In this document: in pieces, positions 1 through 10,896 of the stretch
Position numbering within the stretch: the first letter of the stretch is position 1
Layout: every line of letters begins with the position of its first letter
DNA from: Pilasporangium apinafurcum
Taxonomy: Eukaryota; Oomycota; Peronosporomycetes; Pythiales; Pythiaceae
NCBI GenBank assembly: GCA_001600495.1
Contig: BCKE01000015.1
Span: forward strand, 107,062 to 171,061
Length of the DNA stretch: 64,000 nucleotides
Direction of reading: 5' to 3'
Position numbers and translations under genes: made by a program
The notes under the pieces: generated by a model
Databases searched by the model: none
What the model was told of the DNA's origin: nothing
Seen by the model: the letters and a program-made list of their open reading frames with translations, nothing else

Positions 1-144
1 TAACGAAACTATATTGAAGAGTTTATTAAATTATATAGGTATCAATCGATTTTTGAGTCCACTTGTCATTTTGGGTTTGATTGGCGCCACTTGACCAAAC
101 GGACAAGTAGGAGCAACGTAAGAGCCGCCATCTGCATCAGGAAT

Positions 145-1485
145 ATGGACAATACACCAGCGGAAGCATCCTCCAGTAGCACCAACCACTATGTGATTCT
201 ATTCTACAAGTATGTCGAAGTCACCTCACCAGAAGACATGAAGTACGAGCAAGAGCAGCTCTGCCAGCGCCTTGGACTCGTCGGACGCATCTTGATTAGT
301 GAAGAAGGCATCAACGCGACGTTGTCCAGTGCCAACAAAGCCAATATCGACGAGTATATCTCTTTTCTGTGCAACCACCCGGTATTTACCATGCGCAACG
401 ACGATTTCAAGCACAGTACGCATCCGCACGCAACTGCGCCATTCTGCGAACTGGTCGTCAAGTACGTAAAGGAGATTGTCTCAACAGGAGGCATCGTCGA
501 TCGCCCCAACATGAACGCCTCAGACGAAGAACGCGGGTACCTTACACCGCATCAATTCCATGAGGCCATACGCGATGCCATCGCCAATAAAGACAGCCAT
601 ATCGTGCTGGACGTCCGAGCACACAAGGAGTACTTGGTGGGTCATTTCGAAAATGCAGTCGATCCGGAGGTAAAGAATTTCTCCGAGTATTATGGATTCC
701 TGCAGAATCGACTGGATGAAATGAAAAAGAAGAAAGTGCTCATGTACTGTACCGGAGGTATTCGCTGCGAGAAAGCGTCGAATTTTCTGCGTGCGAACGG
801 TGTTGAAGATGTACATCACTTGAAAGGTGGCATCCACAAGTATCTCGAAGCGTACCAGGATGGTGGTTTCTTCAAGGGCAAGAATTTTGTCTTTGACAAG
901 CGGTAAGTAAAGTTATGTAAGAAAATTGTGCATATTTAGGTACTCAAACATTTTTGTTTGTTTGACTTGTTGTTTAGTGTGTTGATGAAGTCGCAAAACA
1001 GCGAAGTGGTGGGCAAATGCATCGAATGCCAAGTACCTTTTGACGAATTCAGTGGGCGGAAAGTGTGTTCTGTGTGTCGGGACCTGGTGCTGGTCTGCGA
1101 TCCCTGCTTCTTCGAACGTCATGGTGAAGTGCATTGCACGGACCATCAGTATCTCAAGCATTGCTACGTCACTTTCCTCCAGTATCAAACGCGTGAAGAA
1201 CTACTGAACCAGCAAGAAGCGTTAGAGGCCATTCTGAAAGAAGTGGCTGTGAAGAAAGGATGGACCAACAAGCGGCGCACTATCCGTAACCAACTCCACA
1301 AAATTGCTGTGCGGTTAGCGGCGCTGGATGTGGTCGGTACAGACAGCGAAGAAATCAAACAGCAGCAGAAGCAACCGCGCCCAATCCATTGTCGAACGTG
1401 TGGCCTGGCAACCTGCATGGGCAATTGTTGGGGGTTTTGGAACGATACGCCAGGAGCTGTAGTTCCTCCTAATAAGATCTCATAA
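145..1485 (+). CDS. TrhO/TSTD2-like rhodanese-domain protein
   Basis: Two exons, 145..902 and 978..1485, give 421 residues; the 75-nt intron is GTAAGT...TTTAG and the phases join cleanly (CG|T). The ATG at 145 is the first in frame. The N-terminal third resembles the UPF0176/TrhO ferredoxin-like domain (LISEEGINATLS near residue 55). A rhodanese domain follows with active-site loop CTGGIRCEKAS near residue 200. The second exon has paired cysteines (CIEC, CSVCRD, CDPC, then CRTCG near the end), probably zinc-binding. Bacterial TrhO hydroxylates wobble uridine of tRNA, and TSTD2 is the animal relative; a tRNA-modifying or sulfurtransferase role here is inferred from family. Nothing to the left belongs to it. 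The family call is firm, the substrate is not. Confidence 0.88.
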
Positions 1486-1734
1486 ATAAATTCGACATTC
1501 CTTTATTTTCGTAATTATGGAGGATTGGTGCATTAACTACCTGGAAGTCAATCGATTGCCAAAATGGCAATTGACCTTGCTGCAATTATTACCAAGAACA
1601 TTGAGAATGTCATCTTGCTGCCAGGACGTAAACCTTACGTTAACTTGGCAATAATGGCCGAGTCAACGGGCTATACGAAGTCCGCCTGCAAAGAGGTACC
1701 CTCGTACACATTAATATTACCAAGAACCACTCGA

Positions 1735-3310
1735 TCTGTGACGTTTACTAATTTTCAATGACGATGATTGGACGAAAATAGGATACAATTGTTATGATTG
1801 GTTTAAACACGGGAACTTCGTAGGACGTTGATGGGTGGAGGTGGCAACTTGAAGGCAAAATGAAAAGTGAATTAGATGGAGGACTTAGTTTCCTAGTACT
1901 ACTTCTAAGCTCCCTTTGAATGTATATTTTCCTAATCTGATCACGATCAGCTTTCTACTTTCTTCCTTTACATATGTATAACATGCAACTATGTATTTCT
2001 GACTTTTTTCCCTCTTAATGCATTAAAATGACTTTGAGGTATGTAATGTCGCCTGATCTCGAACGCAAGGTCAGGCACATGCTGACGCTACGCTTGTCCC
2101 TTGTGTGCGAGGTCAGGCATGTGTTATAGGTAGTTCATCTTGGTGGTAAGGAATCAATGCAAGGTCGCACGACTCCATCTCCATGAGGTGGATCGTGTGC
2201 CCGACTGATCTTGGAGTCTATGTAGTACAGTGTTCAAAGTCGCAGGCTCTTTTGCAGCATACATAGTGTGGATCGCCTAGCGAACTATAGGAATGAAAGA
2301 ATCGGATACATCTATGTTACGTTGACGCGCATCGGTGTCATCAAACTCTCCATTCTGCTCTAGCTTCGTCCATATTGCGATGACTATACGGGGATGGATA
2401 TCAAAACAGTCTGCTATGCGTTCTATGGGACGTAGTAACTTGTATGACTTGCTTGCCTTTGCTTCACCCTCAAAAAAGGTTCGAAGGTTATTGATTGCTT
2501 TGGCTGTATCCTCCGAAACCACTCTGCTACGGCGTTGCCTTTTTTCGTTCGCCACTTGAGGTGCCAGATTCTCCATCTTCGTCTTCTTCTATCTCTGGAA
2601 CCGCTGCTCTTCTGATTACAAGCGATGATTCAAAATAAAGCTACTTTACTCTATTTTAAACCAATCATTTTAATTTAAACAGAGTCGATTTTTACTCACA
2701 GAATGAGGATTTTATTTAACCCTCTAAGTTATGGCTTTTTTCAAGTGGCATAATAACTGAGACAGAGTTTAATTACTAATCAGCTGAGCTAGAAGTAGTA
2801 TCTTAGTACGATCCTTACATTAACTATGAGATCAAGCATTTGCCGAGCCATTTAATCATCGTACTGTGAATAATGTAAGCTAGGATTTTTTAATATTGTG
2901 GACTTTCTGTAACACATGCCTGACCTCGCACGCAAGGGACAAGCGTGGCATCGGCATGTGCCTGACCTTGCGTTCGAGATCAGACGACATTACATACCTT
3001 AAAGATATTTTAATACATTAAGAGGGAAAATAGTCAGAAATACATAGTTGCATATAAATACATGTGTAAAGGAAGAAAGTAGAAAGATGATCGTAATCAN
3101 ATTAGGAAAACATGCATTCAACGGGAGCTTAGATGTAGTGTTAGCGAACTAAGTCCTCCATGTAATTCACTTTTCATTTTGCCATCAAGTCACCACCTCC
3201 GCCCACCAACGTCCTTGAAGTTCTTCGTATTTCGACCAATCAGAATCCGTCAAGTCTACTTTTGTCCAATCAGAGTCTCGGAAACCAAGTGATCGTCACA
3301 CTTTCCATTT
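1735..3310. mobile_element. Long-inverted-repeat DNA transposon relic
   Basis: The stretch of about 1735-2127 reads as the reverse complement of about 2910-3306, with scattered mismatches. Matching landmarks include the blocks around TGAAAAGTGAATTA, TCTCGAACGCAAGGTCAGG and GCGAGGTCAGGCATGTGT. The arms are about 400 bp and enclose about 780 bp. Each arm contains an internal direct repeat of GCRAGGTCAGGCAYATG. The unique centre holds one minus-strand frame (2277-2576). I could not define terminal bases or a target-site duplication. Long arms suit MULE-type or foldback elements, but the superfamily is not established. An ambiguous base (n) lies at 3100 in the right arm. Confidence 0.8.
2277..2576 (-). 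pseudogene. Possible transposase N-terminal fragment inside the inverted-repeat element
   Basis: This is an open frame of 99 residues between the two arms of the 1735-3310 element. It is basic near the start (KRQRRSR) and then has a helix-rich stretch ending LRPIERIADCFDIHPRIVIAIW, which reads like a helix-turn-helix specificity domain. No DDE-type catalytic domain follows before the right arm, so if it derives from a transposase only the DNA-binding end remains and the copy would be non-autonomous. The assignment rests on position and general character, not on a recognised family signature. Confidence 0.4.
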
Positions 3311-3649
3311 CTCCGACTACTAACCAGAACCAATTGAGAATATGATCTACTTTTTGGCGGATTTTCTACAATCTAGTCCATGTGATTGGTCAGATTCGAC
3401 AAGCAGTTTCTTGATGGCTATAAACGATTGATTTAGCAGTAAAGACACTATATCAAGTAAATTGCAACTAAATGATGTAATTTACCGTATTTTACTGAAA
3501 TATTACTTAAATAGAGTTTTTTATATTTTCCTTTTTTATTACACTATTTTTATTTTTCAATCATTTGGTATGTATTTTTTTAGGAGCCTGATTGGCTAAC
3601 ACCCTAAAATTGATTCGTCGACACTCCCCTGCGTCACACTAGCAAATTA

Positions 3650-4360
3650 TTAACAAGCAATCCGCGAGCCAACGGTGCCAGTTTTCAGTTGTTTTCCTAA
3701 ACTCAAAAAATCCGCAACTGCCTTTTAGCACATAATATTTTGGCATAGGATAGTTTTTTATTTGTAATGATGAACAAAGCAAACAGCGTTCAAATCGAAC
3801 TAGTGGTTGTCGAGTAATTAGCAGTCAAAGATGAGTATTCGCTTCCATTTTGGCATTGTTTTAGCTTGATGGTCATCGTTTTTATTTCTTTTGATTCATA
3901 ATTCGTTTCATATATGTCATTTACCCTAACCATATTGAATAAAATGAGCTCTAATATTGTCAAGAGTGTTTGTCGTCCAAGTAATTTGGCGGCAATCTTC
4001 GAGTTATTGGTGCAATACTGTTGGTGTCTTAAGCCACTCTTCAGCACTTGAGTTCCATACTATGTGCTACAGAGTATATCATTGGACAAAAATGGTATTG
4101 TGGTATTTTTTATGTTCTGAACGACCTTGAGAATCGCAAAATCGATGACCATCTGACAGAAAATGCAAATTTTGTCGTACCAGTTCTCCTCTCTGGATGC
4201 TACGACTTGGATAATAATCACGGGAAACAAGTTTTCTTGGACGGATCTGTTTCGAACTGCCACACATTTTCGTAGAACACGAATAGCGGATTTTTTGGAT
4301 TTTGGCCAACCTAAGAATTAGGCTGTTTTTGGCTCCCTTGACTTGCGGATTGCTTGTTAA
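3650..4360. mobile_element. Short inverted-repeat element flanked by TTAA
   Basis: TTAACAAGCAATCCGC at 3650-3665 is exactly mirrored by GCGGATTGCTTGTTAA at 4345-4360. Similarity continues more weakly inward for about 70 bp, including AAAAAATCCGC in each arm. The ends coincide with TTAA, which is the target of piggyBac-type elements, but TTAA is itself palindromic and could simply be part of the repeat. The roughly 560-bp interior has only short weak open frames on either strand and no transposase I can recognise. I read it as a MITE-like non-autonomous DNA transposon. Confidence 0.62.
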
Positions 4361-4841
4361 AAAATGATGAATTATTGATTATTTCATGCTAAAATTATCC
4401 TGCGAATCTGAACAATGTGGAACAACTTCCCAGTCGGCAACGGCTCGGGCCTCAGTTACTTACAACTCTCGAGTCTTGTGCATTTTGGCGACTTCCAAAG
4501 CATCGGCACCGCTTCACTCTGGGCATGTTCTGCGGTTATATTCCGGTTGATTGCAAATGCGGCACTTTCGTCATGCTCTTTTCACTGTCTCGAATAGTAA
4601 AGGATTTCTTCGAATACTACGAATAATTTACCATTTTTTTAATAATTTGACAGTGTAATGGAAGGGAGGTGTCGGCCAATCAGGCTTTAAAAGATATTGC
4701 GGAGAATTGGAAACGTTTCTATTTCTATCGATAGGGTGAAAAAAACACGTCAAAATATATCCCACCGGTGGGAGAAGTGAGGGAATAAAGGTTAAAGAGC
4801 ACAACGGAAACAGCAACTTCAACTTTGAATCATACAGAGAA
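4361..4841. other. Intergenic, CCAAT box but no gene seen
   Basis: No open frame here has convincing composition. A CCAAT box (GGCCAATCAGG) lies at about 4673-4683, roughly 160 bp before the ATG at 4842, and is compatible with a plus-strand promoter. Confidence 0.5.
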
Positions 4842-6577
4842 TGCGGAAACGCGAGGAGAAGAAGAAGAAGCAGCGGAAGGTGGTGACGACGGATGCGGCG
4901 CCGAAAAGTTTGGCGGAGAAGAAGAAGCATGTACGAGAGTTAGCGAAAGCAGGGCGATGGAAGGAGGTGTGTATGTGATGTGTGATTGAAGAGAAGGGCT
5001 ACCAGAGGAAATAACATAAAGTTCGTTTTGTTCGTTCACATTCACTCAGATTCAAAAAGTATATGGAGATAATATGGTGACGCGCGCGAAAGCCTGTACA
5101 GTTTTACATATTTCGCTTATTTGCCTGGATTCATGCATGCCCCAGAAATGATGTAATGACAACGGAATGTTGGGATGAATCTGGTTTATGAAGATGTTGA
5201 GAAGTTGCGAAGTCAACAGACTCCACAATCGATTGCACAGGAGATCTTGGTGCGCAATGGGTATCAACCACCACCACCACGATCTTCTCCTCCTCCAGTA
5301 GCGAGGTCGAAAAAGAGACAAGCTACACCGCAGAAAAAGGCAGTGGTAATTCCTGTGTCTTCGCCAGACGTGCTGACTGAGGAACAGAAGAAGCAGATTG
5401 AGCGCAAGCGAAGGGAAGCGATAGAACGAAAACGACAGAAAGAGTTAATGCAAGTCGACATGAAACGACAGTTGGGTACGGAAGTGTTGGTGATCATTTT
5501 GAAGCACGGTATGAAAATATTTACTTGAGATTTGCCACTGTAATCTCAGATGAAGCGACCCGACAGGAACTAGAGGCTGCAGCTCAAATCGTGGAATGGG
5601 AACTGCAGCAACAACAGCAGCCATCAACACCACGCCTGGTAACACCAGAAGTTAGACCCATACGCTCCCAACCACTTGTCAAAGAGTCGAATTCGAACGT
5701 ATCATTGATTGCAAGATCGCCTGTGACCGGACAACAGTTGCACCCGTTTTTCATTGATGAACTGGAAGGTGCAGCTGATATCGTGCGATGGGAGAAAGAA
5801 CAAGAACAGCATGATCTTGGCTTCACCCATTGCTATGCTACAGACAAGTCGAGCATACTTGACAATTTGGAACACAGATACGAGAAACCACAACAAAATT
5901 CTGCACGTCATTCGGACATGTCCCTATCACAAGAACTGGCAGCTGCTGCCGAGATTGTCGAGTGGGAGAACAAACACGAAGTGGTTGATTTAGGAGCAGG
6001 TAAATTGCTTTGTTGTGTTTAGACTGTTTCTTTCCTCTCATGTAGTTATGTACAAGCAGAGCAACAAACCGGAAGTGCTGTACCAGCTATCGTCTCTGAT
6101 GATGACGCAGATATGGATCAGGCTTGTTTCCAGCTACTGCAACCACTTGTCACCAGTGAAGTTCCGCACAACCCAACAAGGTCGGAACAACAAAGTAGTT
6201 CGACTACGAGAAAGCGATACATCCACTGCGAACCCGATGTACCGCTAGCAGTACACCGATCGCATCGCATTAGTGAACGTGAGTACTATGCTTCAATCCT
6301 TGTTTACTATCTAAAATTTTCTGAATTACTTCTAGAACATCAATTCATGTTTTCTATCCTAAATCCTAATCCTATACTTGGTCATCAATTAGATAATACT
6401 ACCGCAACTTTCAAATCACCAATACAGAAAGCGATTCCCAACCAGCGCGAAAACATCGAAAAGCTAATCACCACAGCACCGACTGACAACACAACGGCAT
6501 TCATGTGCGATAGCGCCTGGTTTATGTGTAACGTGTACGAGTCGAACATTAACAATGTTTCTTGTGTACGAATGTAG
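4842..6577 (+). CDS. Uncharacterised protein with three ELxAAAxIVxWE repeats
   Basis: The supported part is 5175..5508, 5550..5999, 6060..6278 and 6336..6577 (414 residues); all joins keep phase, and the introns are 41, 60 and 57 nt. A very basic, Lys-rich frame starting at the ATG at 4842 and ending near GRWKE may be an upstream exon, but I found no clean acceptor linking it to 5175. The middle carries three copies of a motif: QELEAAAQIVEWE, DELEGAADIVRWE and QELAAAAEIVEWE. Before them are a proline run, a basic patch and a charged helix rich in Arg, Lys and Glu. The 3' end is uncertain, since coding-like stretches in other frames continue to about 6800 (such as LLEEKFELPVLDFIEMIL near 6600). 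I do not recognise the family. Confidence 0.6.
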
Positions 6578-6764
6578 TGAGAAACATCTCCTGGAGGAGA
6601 AATTCGAATTGCCAGTGCTTGATTTCATCGAAATGATTCTATCGTGACAGATGGTGGCATCAACTTTGAAGTATTGATCGACCGCTCGCAATATATTGCG
6701 CGCGTGGGAGGAACAATACCTTGCGTACACGCTCATCGCATGAAAATCATGTACAGTACCATGA

Positions 6765-9700
6765 TCAATCGTATTTGCGGCAGACAGGATCAGCATAAAC
6801 AAGGTGGTTTTCCCACATCACCAAATCATCTTCCTCAGATGAAAAGGGAAGAATGAGCCCAATGCTGTTGAAATTCTTTGCACAGTCATACTCGAGGTTG
6901 ATATACTTGTCCCTTGTCTCCAGTAAAGCGAACCATAATGATTGGGTTGGTGCTTCTGCTTCTTGTTGCCTCCTCTCACGCTCATTGTTGTAGGCAAATG
7001 TTCCATACAATCCTGAATAGGTGTGTTCGTAGAGAGTTGCCAATAGAGTTTCATTAAATTCGAAAGCCCATGGTTGCTGTCTCCAGATCTGCCACACTGC
7101 GTCGAGCCACTGAATAAAGATGGGAGACTGTTCCTCCAATTCCTGCTGACCAGGGGCTTCGCAATGCCCATATCGCTTGCGAAACATATGGCCAAACGAG
7201 CACCATTCTTTCTCAATCAGTAATAACAGTCCACGGAGTGTTCGGTAATATGGATCGAGAAGTAATTGCACAAGTGCAGTAAGTTGTGACGTTCGATCCC
7301 AGCCGTCGCTACAGTGCACCATCACAGAATCACCCTGGCAGAGCCATCGACAGATCTCCTGTGAACTTGATAATATTCGTGACATGTGCATGAACCAAAA
7401 TGTATTGCGAAGCTGATAGTGCCATTCGGTGCCGTAACGCTCTTGTCCAGGTTGACAAATCGACGCCAAGGCTGAGTACGACGAACGGACGGCATGGATA
7501 TTCGCAATGTCACAAAAATGCAGCTCCGAATTGGGATAGTTCCGTGGGTCTTCTGTGCCTTTTCCCTGTGCTGAATTAGCAGTCGCTGCCATTTGGCTTC
7601 TTGCATCAAAGAAATGGAATTTGGAATCTTCAAAGAAACTGGTGGCACGTTGCAACGCTGCAACGAGTTTTTGGTCGGCTTCAACGACATAACCACTCAA
7701 TCCAGCACAAGGCTGCGCACATCGAGACACTAAAGCTCCCGTATGAGGATGACGCCACACGACGGCAGGAATACGACTGGCACTACGATATGCACTGAGT
7801 TCACGCAAATCCATATCGTCCAAAACGGACGGGATTACAAAAGCTTCCGGATACGATGGGAACAAGGCAAAGTCTGAGTTGTCATATAGCCGCATCCAGC
7901 TTTCTTCGTCAAGTAGCCTCAATCGTCGATAGTCTTCTTCTGGATCATAAAACCGATGGGTCGGAGTTTCAATAATTGATGCCGCGTTTTCATCTTTCAA
8001 TAGCAATGCTTGATAGTGAAGATGTGCAAACAAATAGTGGGAGCCTGAATACAGCTCCCAGATGCAATTCAAGAAGTCATAGCAAGTTGTCTCATCTTGG
8101 AAAGCAATACTAGCTCGAAGCAAACTTTTGCATTCAATTGTGGCGACATGGGGTGCGGTGGTCGAGCTGTCCACAGTTAAAATTGACGAAATCGGAATCT
8201 CTATAGCATCTTTGGTACTTTGTGACATCCAAATGATGCGATAGTTGGTGAGCACCAACGCACCATCAATACTAAAATGTGGCGCTGTGCCCAAAACCAT
8301 CTCACCGACGACATTCGTGACTTGCCCAACACCACGAAACGCACCTTTCACTGTGTGTGCACCCAATCCCAACATCCCCATCCCAAGTCCCTTCGCAAAC
8401 CCAAACACACCTCCATTCGCTCCACCTTGGTAAGACTGATTCACAAGTCCAGCCGCACCTTTCAAGAACGCACTGCCGACGCTAGTGGATGCTCTGAACA
8501 ATCCTCGTCCAAGTGATCGCGTCGGATGTGTGTAGTCACGTGAGAAGCAATTCGTTGTTTGCACTTTATGGCCTGCAGCGCCTAATGATGCCAACGACCG
8601 TGGTGGTTTGCTGATCGAAGTTCCATCATCACTTGATTCATGACCGTAATCACCATTTTCATCGGATGATGATGATGACGCCATGTCTGTACTCCTTCCA
8701 CCAGCATTGTCCGATCCATCCCCGCTCTTATAAAAGATAATGTATGCAGCATTGTCGACTTTGAGGCGCAAGAGCTCCCCAGAAACTGGATAGATCCCAC
8801 CCACAAGCGGTTGTGATTCATCAGTGGGCATAACAACCCTGTACGTTGGGGTTGAACGGCCTCCAAAGCTGTTGTTGCGTCCACCATACCGCACAGGGCT
8901 ACCGTTGCTACTACTGGTATTCCTATCCATGTTGACATGGTGATAGCCACCGCCATTCCCCATTGTTGCATGCGAAAACCGGAACGCTTCCTCAGAAATC
9001 GGATAAAAAGTCGAGTTGGTAGTGTTCAACATGTAAGATCCGTCTCCTGCAGCACCAACAAAAGAAAAGTCGTCGTAATCACCTAAATCCGAGAAACTGC
9101 TCGACAATTTCCGGTCGATAAAGCTACCACGTTCTCCAGGGCCAACGTCCTCCTCTGTTGTGTTTGGATCGTCCTCATCATTCATTTCCGTCACATCTGC
9201 AACTTGTGAATCGTGTTCACCTGCTGTTTCTTCTTCTTCCACGTTCACCATGTCAATTTCTCCATCTCTGTCAAACTCGTCGCCACACGTCATCCGTCTC
9301 TTCCGCATCCGCATTGCCTCTTGCTCTGGTAGACCGTCGTCTGCTTCCACTGCCACCTGCTGCGTCTCATCTGACGTTCGTTCATCGCCCTCGACTCCTC
9401 GCTTGATGCCACTTATCTGTCGCTGACTACCTACTATAGGATGAAACTCACCGCTGGACTCGACACTACTCGAAGATGTGGACGATACCACCATTTCTTG
9501 TGGTCCAAAACAATTCGTCGAAAATCGACGGTCTGTGTCGGCATCTGGATCATCACTTTCAGTATAGAAATCTTCTTCGACATCAAATTGTTTAGGTTTT
9601 TCGTCATAGTAAAAACCACCATTACTCTCACAATTCGCATCATCTTCGTTTAAACTCCCAGTAAGGCTACTCGACGACGAGTTCGTGATCATCGGTGATG

Positions 9701-9806
9701 CAAAGCATGACTCACCACGATCGTATTCGTCTCTCGAGTGCGCAGCCTTTGCTATAGGTTCTTTTACTGCATCCACGTATTCTGTGTAGGCCGCTTCACT
9801 TGCCAT
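6765..9806 (-). CDS. Myotubularin-family phosphoinositide 3-phosphatase
   Basis: A single exon encodes 1013 residues. The first 330 or so are acidic and Ser-rich and look disordered. A PH-GRAM domain is centred near residue 520 (ALVLTNYRIIWMS). The phosphatase domain carries the complete P-loop HCSDGWDRTSQ near residue 830, the CX5R signature with the DGWD sequence typical of catalytically active myotubularins. Such enzymes remove the 3-phosphate from PI3P and PI(3,5)P2 on endosomes. It is longer than human MTM1 because of the N-terminal extension. Its 3' end converges on the unknown gene ending at 6577 or slightly beyond. I see no coiled coil or FYVE domain after the catalytic domain. Confidence 0.93.
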   Translation of the reverse strand: MASEAAYTEYVDAVKEPIAKAAHSRDEYDRGESCFASPMITNSSSSSLTGSLNEDDANCESNGGFYYDEKPKQFDVEEDFYTESDDPDADTDRRFSTNCFGPQEMVVSSTSSSSVESSGEFHPIVGSQRQISGIKRGVEGDERTSDETQQVAVEADDGLPEQEAMRMRKRRMTCGDEFDRDGEIDMVNVEEEETAGEHDSQVADVTEMNDEDDPNTTEEDVGPGERGSFIDRKLSSSFSDLGDYDDFSFVGAAGDGSYMLNTTNSTFYPISEEAFRFSHATMGNGGGYHHVNMDRNTSSSNGSPVRYGGRNNSFGGRSTPTYRVVMPTDESQPLVGGIYPVSGELLRLKVDNAAYIIFYKSGDGSDNAGGRSTDMASSSSSDENGDYGHESSDDGTSISKPPRSLASLGAAGHKVQTTNCFSRDYTHPTRSLGRGLFRASTSVGSAFLKGAAGLVNQSYQGGANGGVFGFAKGLGMGMLGLGAHTVKGAFRGVGQVTNVVGEMVLGTAPHFSIDGALVLTNYRIIWMSQSTKDAIEIPISSILTVDSSTTAPHVATIECKSLLRASIAFQDETTCYDFLNCIWELYSGSHYLFAHLHYQALLLKDENAASIIETPTHRFYDPEEDYRRLRLLDEESWMRLYDNSDFALFPSYPEAFVIPSVLDDMDLRELSAYRSASRIPAVVWRHPHTGALVSRCAQPCAGLSGYVVEADQKLVAALQRATSFFEDSKFHFFDARSQMAATANSAQGKGTEDPRNYPNSELHFCDIANIHAVRSSYSALASICQPGQERYGTEWHYQLRNTFWFMHMSRILSSSQEICRWLCQGDSVMVHCSDGWDRTSQLTALVQLLLDPYYRTLRGLLLLIEKEWCSFGHMFRKRYGHCEAPGQQELEEQSPIFIQWLDAVWQIWRQQPWAFEFNETLLATLYEHTYSGLYGTFAYNNERERRQQEAEAPTQSLWFALLETRDKYINLEYDCAKNFNSIGLILPFSSEEDDLVMWENHLVYADPVCRKYD

Positions 9807-10896
9807 TTATATCTTCACGTAATCGCCAACAACCTCTCGTCGCTTCTTCTTCAATCTCCTTCTTCAAATACTCTGAACGCACGATGACGATTAGGCAGGT
9901 CGCTGCTAGCGCGTGCACACACACCGGACTGTGTGTATTCTTCTGATGAAGCTCTCGTGTGTGTGGATACTCAGTCGCTCTCTGTCGATACACACGCACA
10001 GTCCTCGTTTCTTCTTTCGCTCTTGGTGGATGGCTGTTGATTTCTCTCTCTCTTTTCCCTCAATACCGAAAATAACATGTTCCGGTATTAGGCGCTTCCT
10101 TTCGAGAGTGATGGTGTTTCTAGGTCCTAGACTAGCAGCATTCCAGAATCAGAATGTTAGAGAAAGTAAATGAATGTTAAATGGAATGTTAAGAAGAGAC
10201 AGCAACATAAGTTAGAACGAATGTGATTCGTGAGACAGCATCATCATTGCTCCTTGCATTCCGTTATTTGTTTTTAGGCACCATGAAATAGCCAGTTGAA
10301 GTAACGGCGGAATGCCAATCTTAGAGGTTATAGCCAATGAGTGGAGATACATTGCCTGTGAATAAACTATTCTATCAACAGAGTCAACTATGCTGGGATA
10401 GATAGCAGCAGCTTAACATTATGTAGCGGTATATAATACGATTGCCAGTTAAAGTCAATTCAGCAGCAGAAAACACTATGACATCAAAGCAGCTTAGAAT
10501 GTCAGTATCCATTCCTACCGATTAATTAGAATGATTGGTCCTTACATTGAAATCTAAAATCGAACCGTAGTATGCACAGTACTGTAATCACATGCAGATA
10601 TTCTGGCGAATATGGCGACCATATGGGTAACTTCAATGTGTTTTCACATCAGGATGGATGAGCTACCAGATCTTCCTGTTCAGAACGGTCCAGGCTTTCT
10701 AACAATCATGCAGGCAAGATGGCTATAACCCCTATCTTTCATGATGTGGTCTCAAGACTAACTGATGGTTATTATCCATTATCAGATTCGACATTCCACC
10801 ATCTACCTTAGTGTCATCATGCTCGTCATCTATTGCTGTCACACATCGCATTGAGTTGAAGTTTCATGCAGTGCGGATCAGCCGCTCCATTCGCGC
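9807..10896. other. Intergenic, no gene seen
   Basis: About 1.1 kb between the start of the myotubularin gene and the end of the IQ-protein gene, both on the minus strand. The right-hand part of the 9.8-10.0 kb region is CA/TG-rich (repeated CACACA) and probably contains the myotubularin promoter. No persuasive coding frame, RNA gene or repeat was seen. Confidence 0.5.

Noticed and set aside
1564-1761. 65-codon frame after the TrhO-like gene
   Set aside because: Short, no family, and its end runs into the transposon arm at 1735.
4628-5045. Leu/Pro-rich minus-strand frames
   Set aside because: They are antisense to Lys/Arg-rich codons of the plus strand and have no recognisable features.
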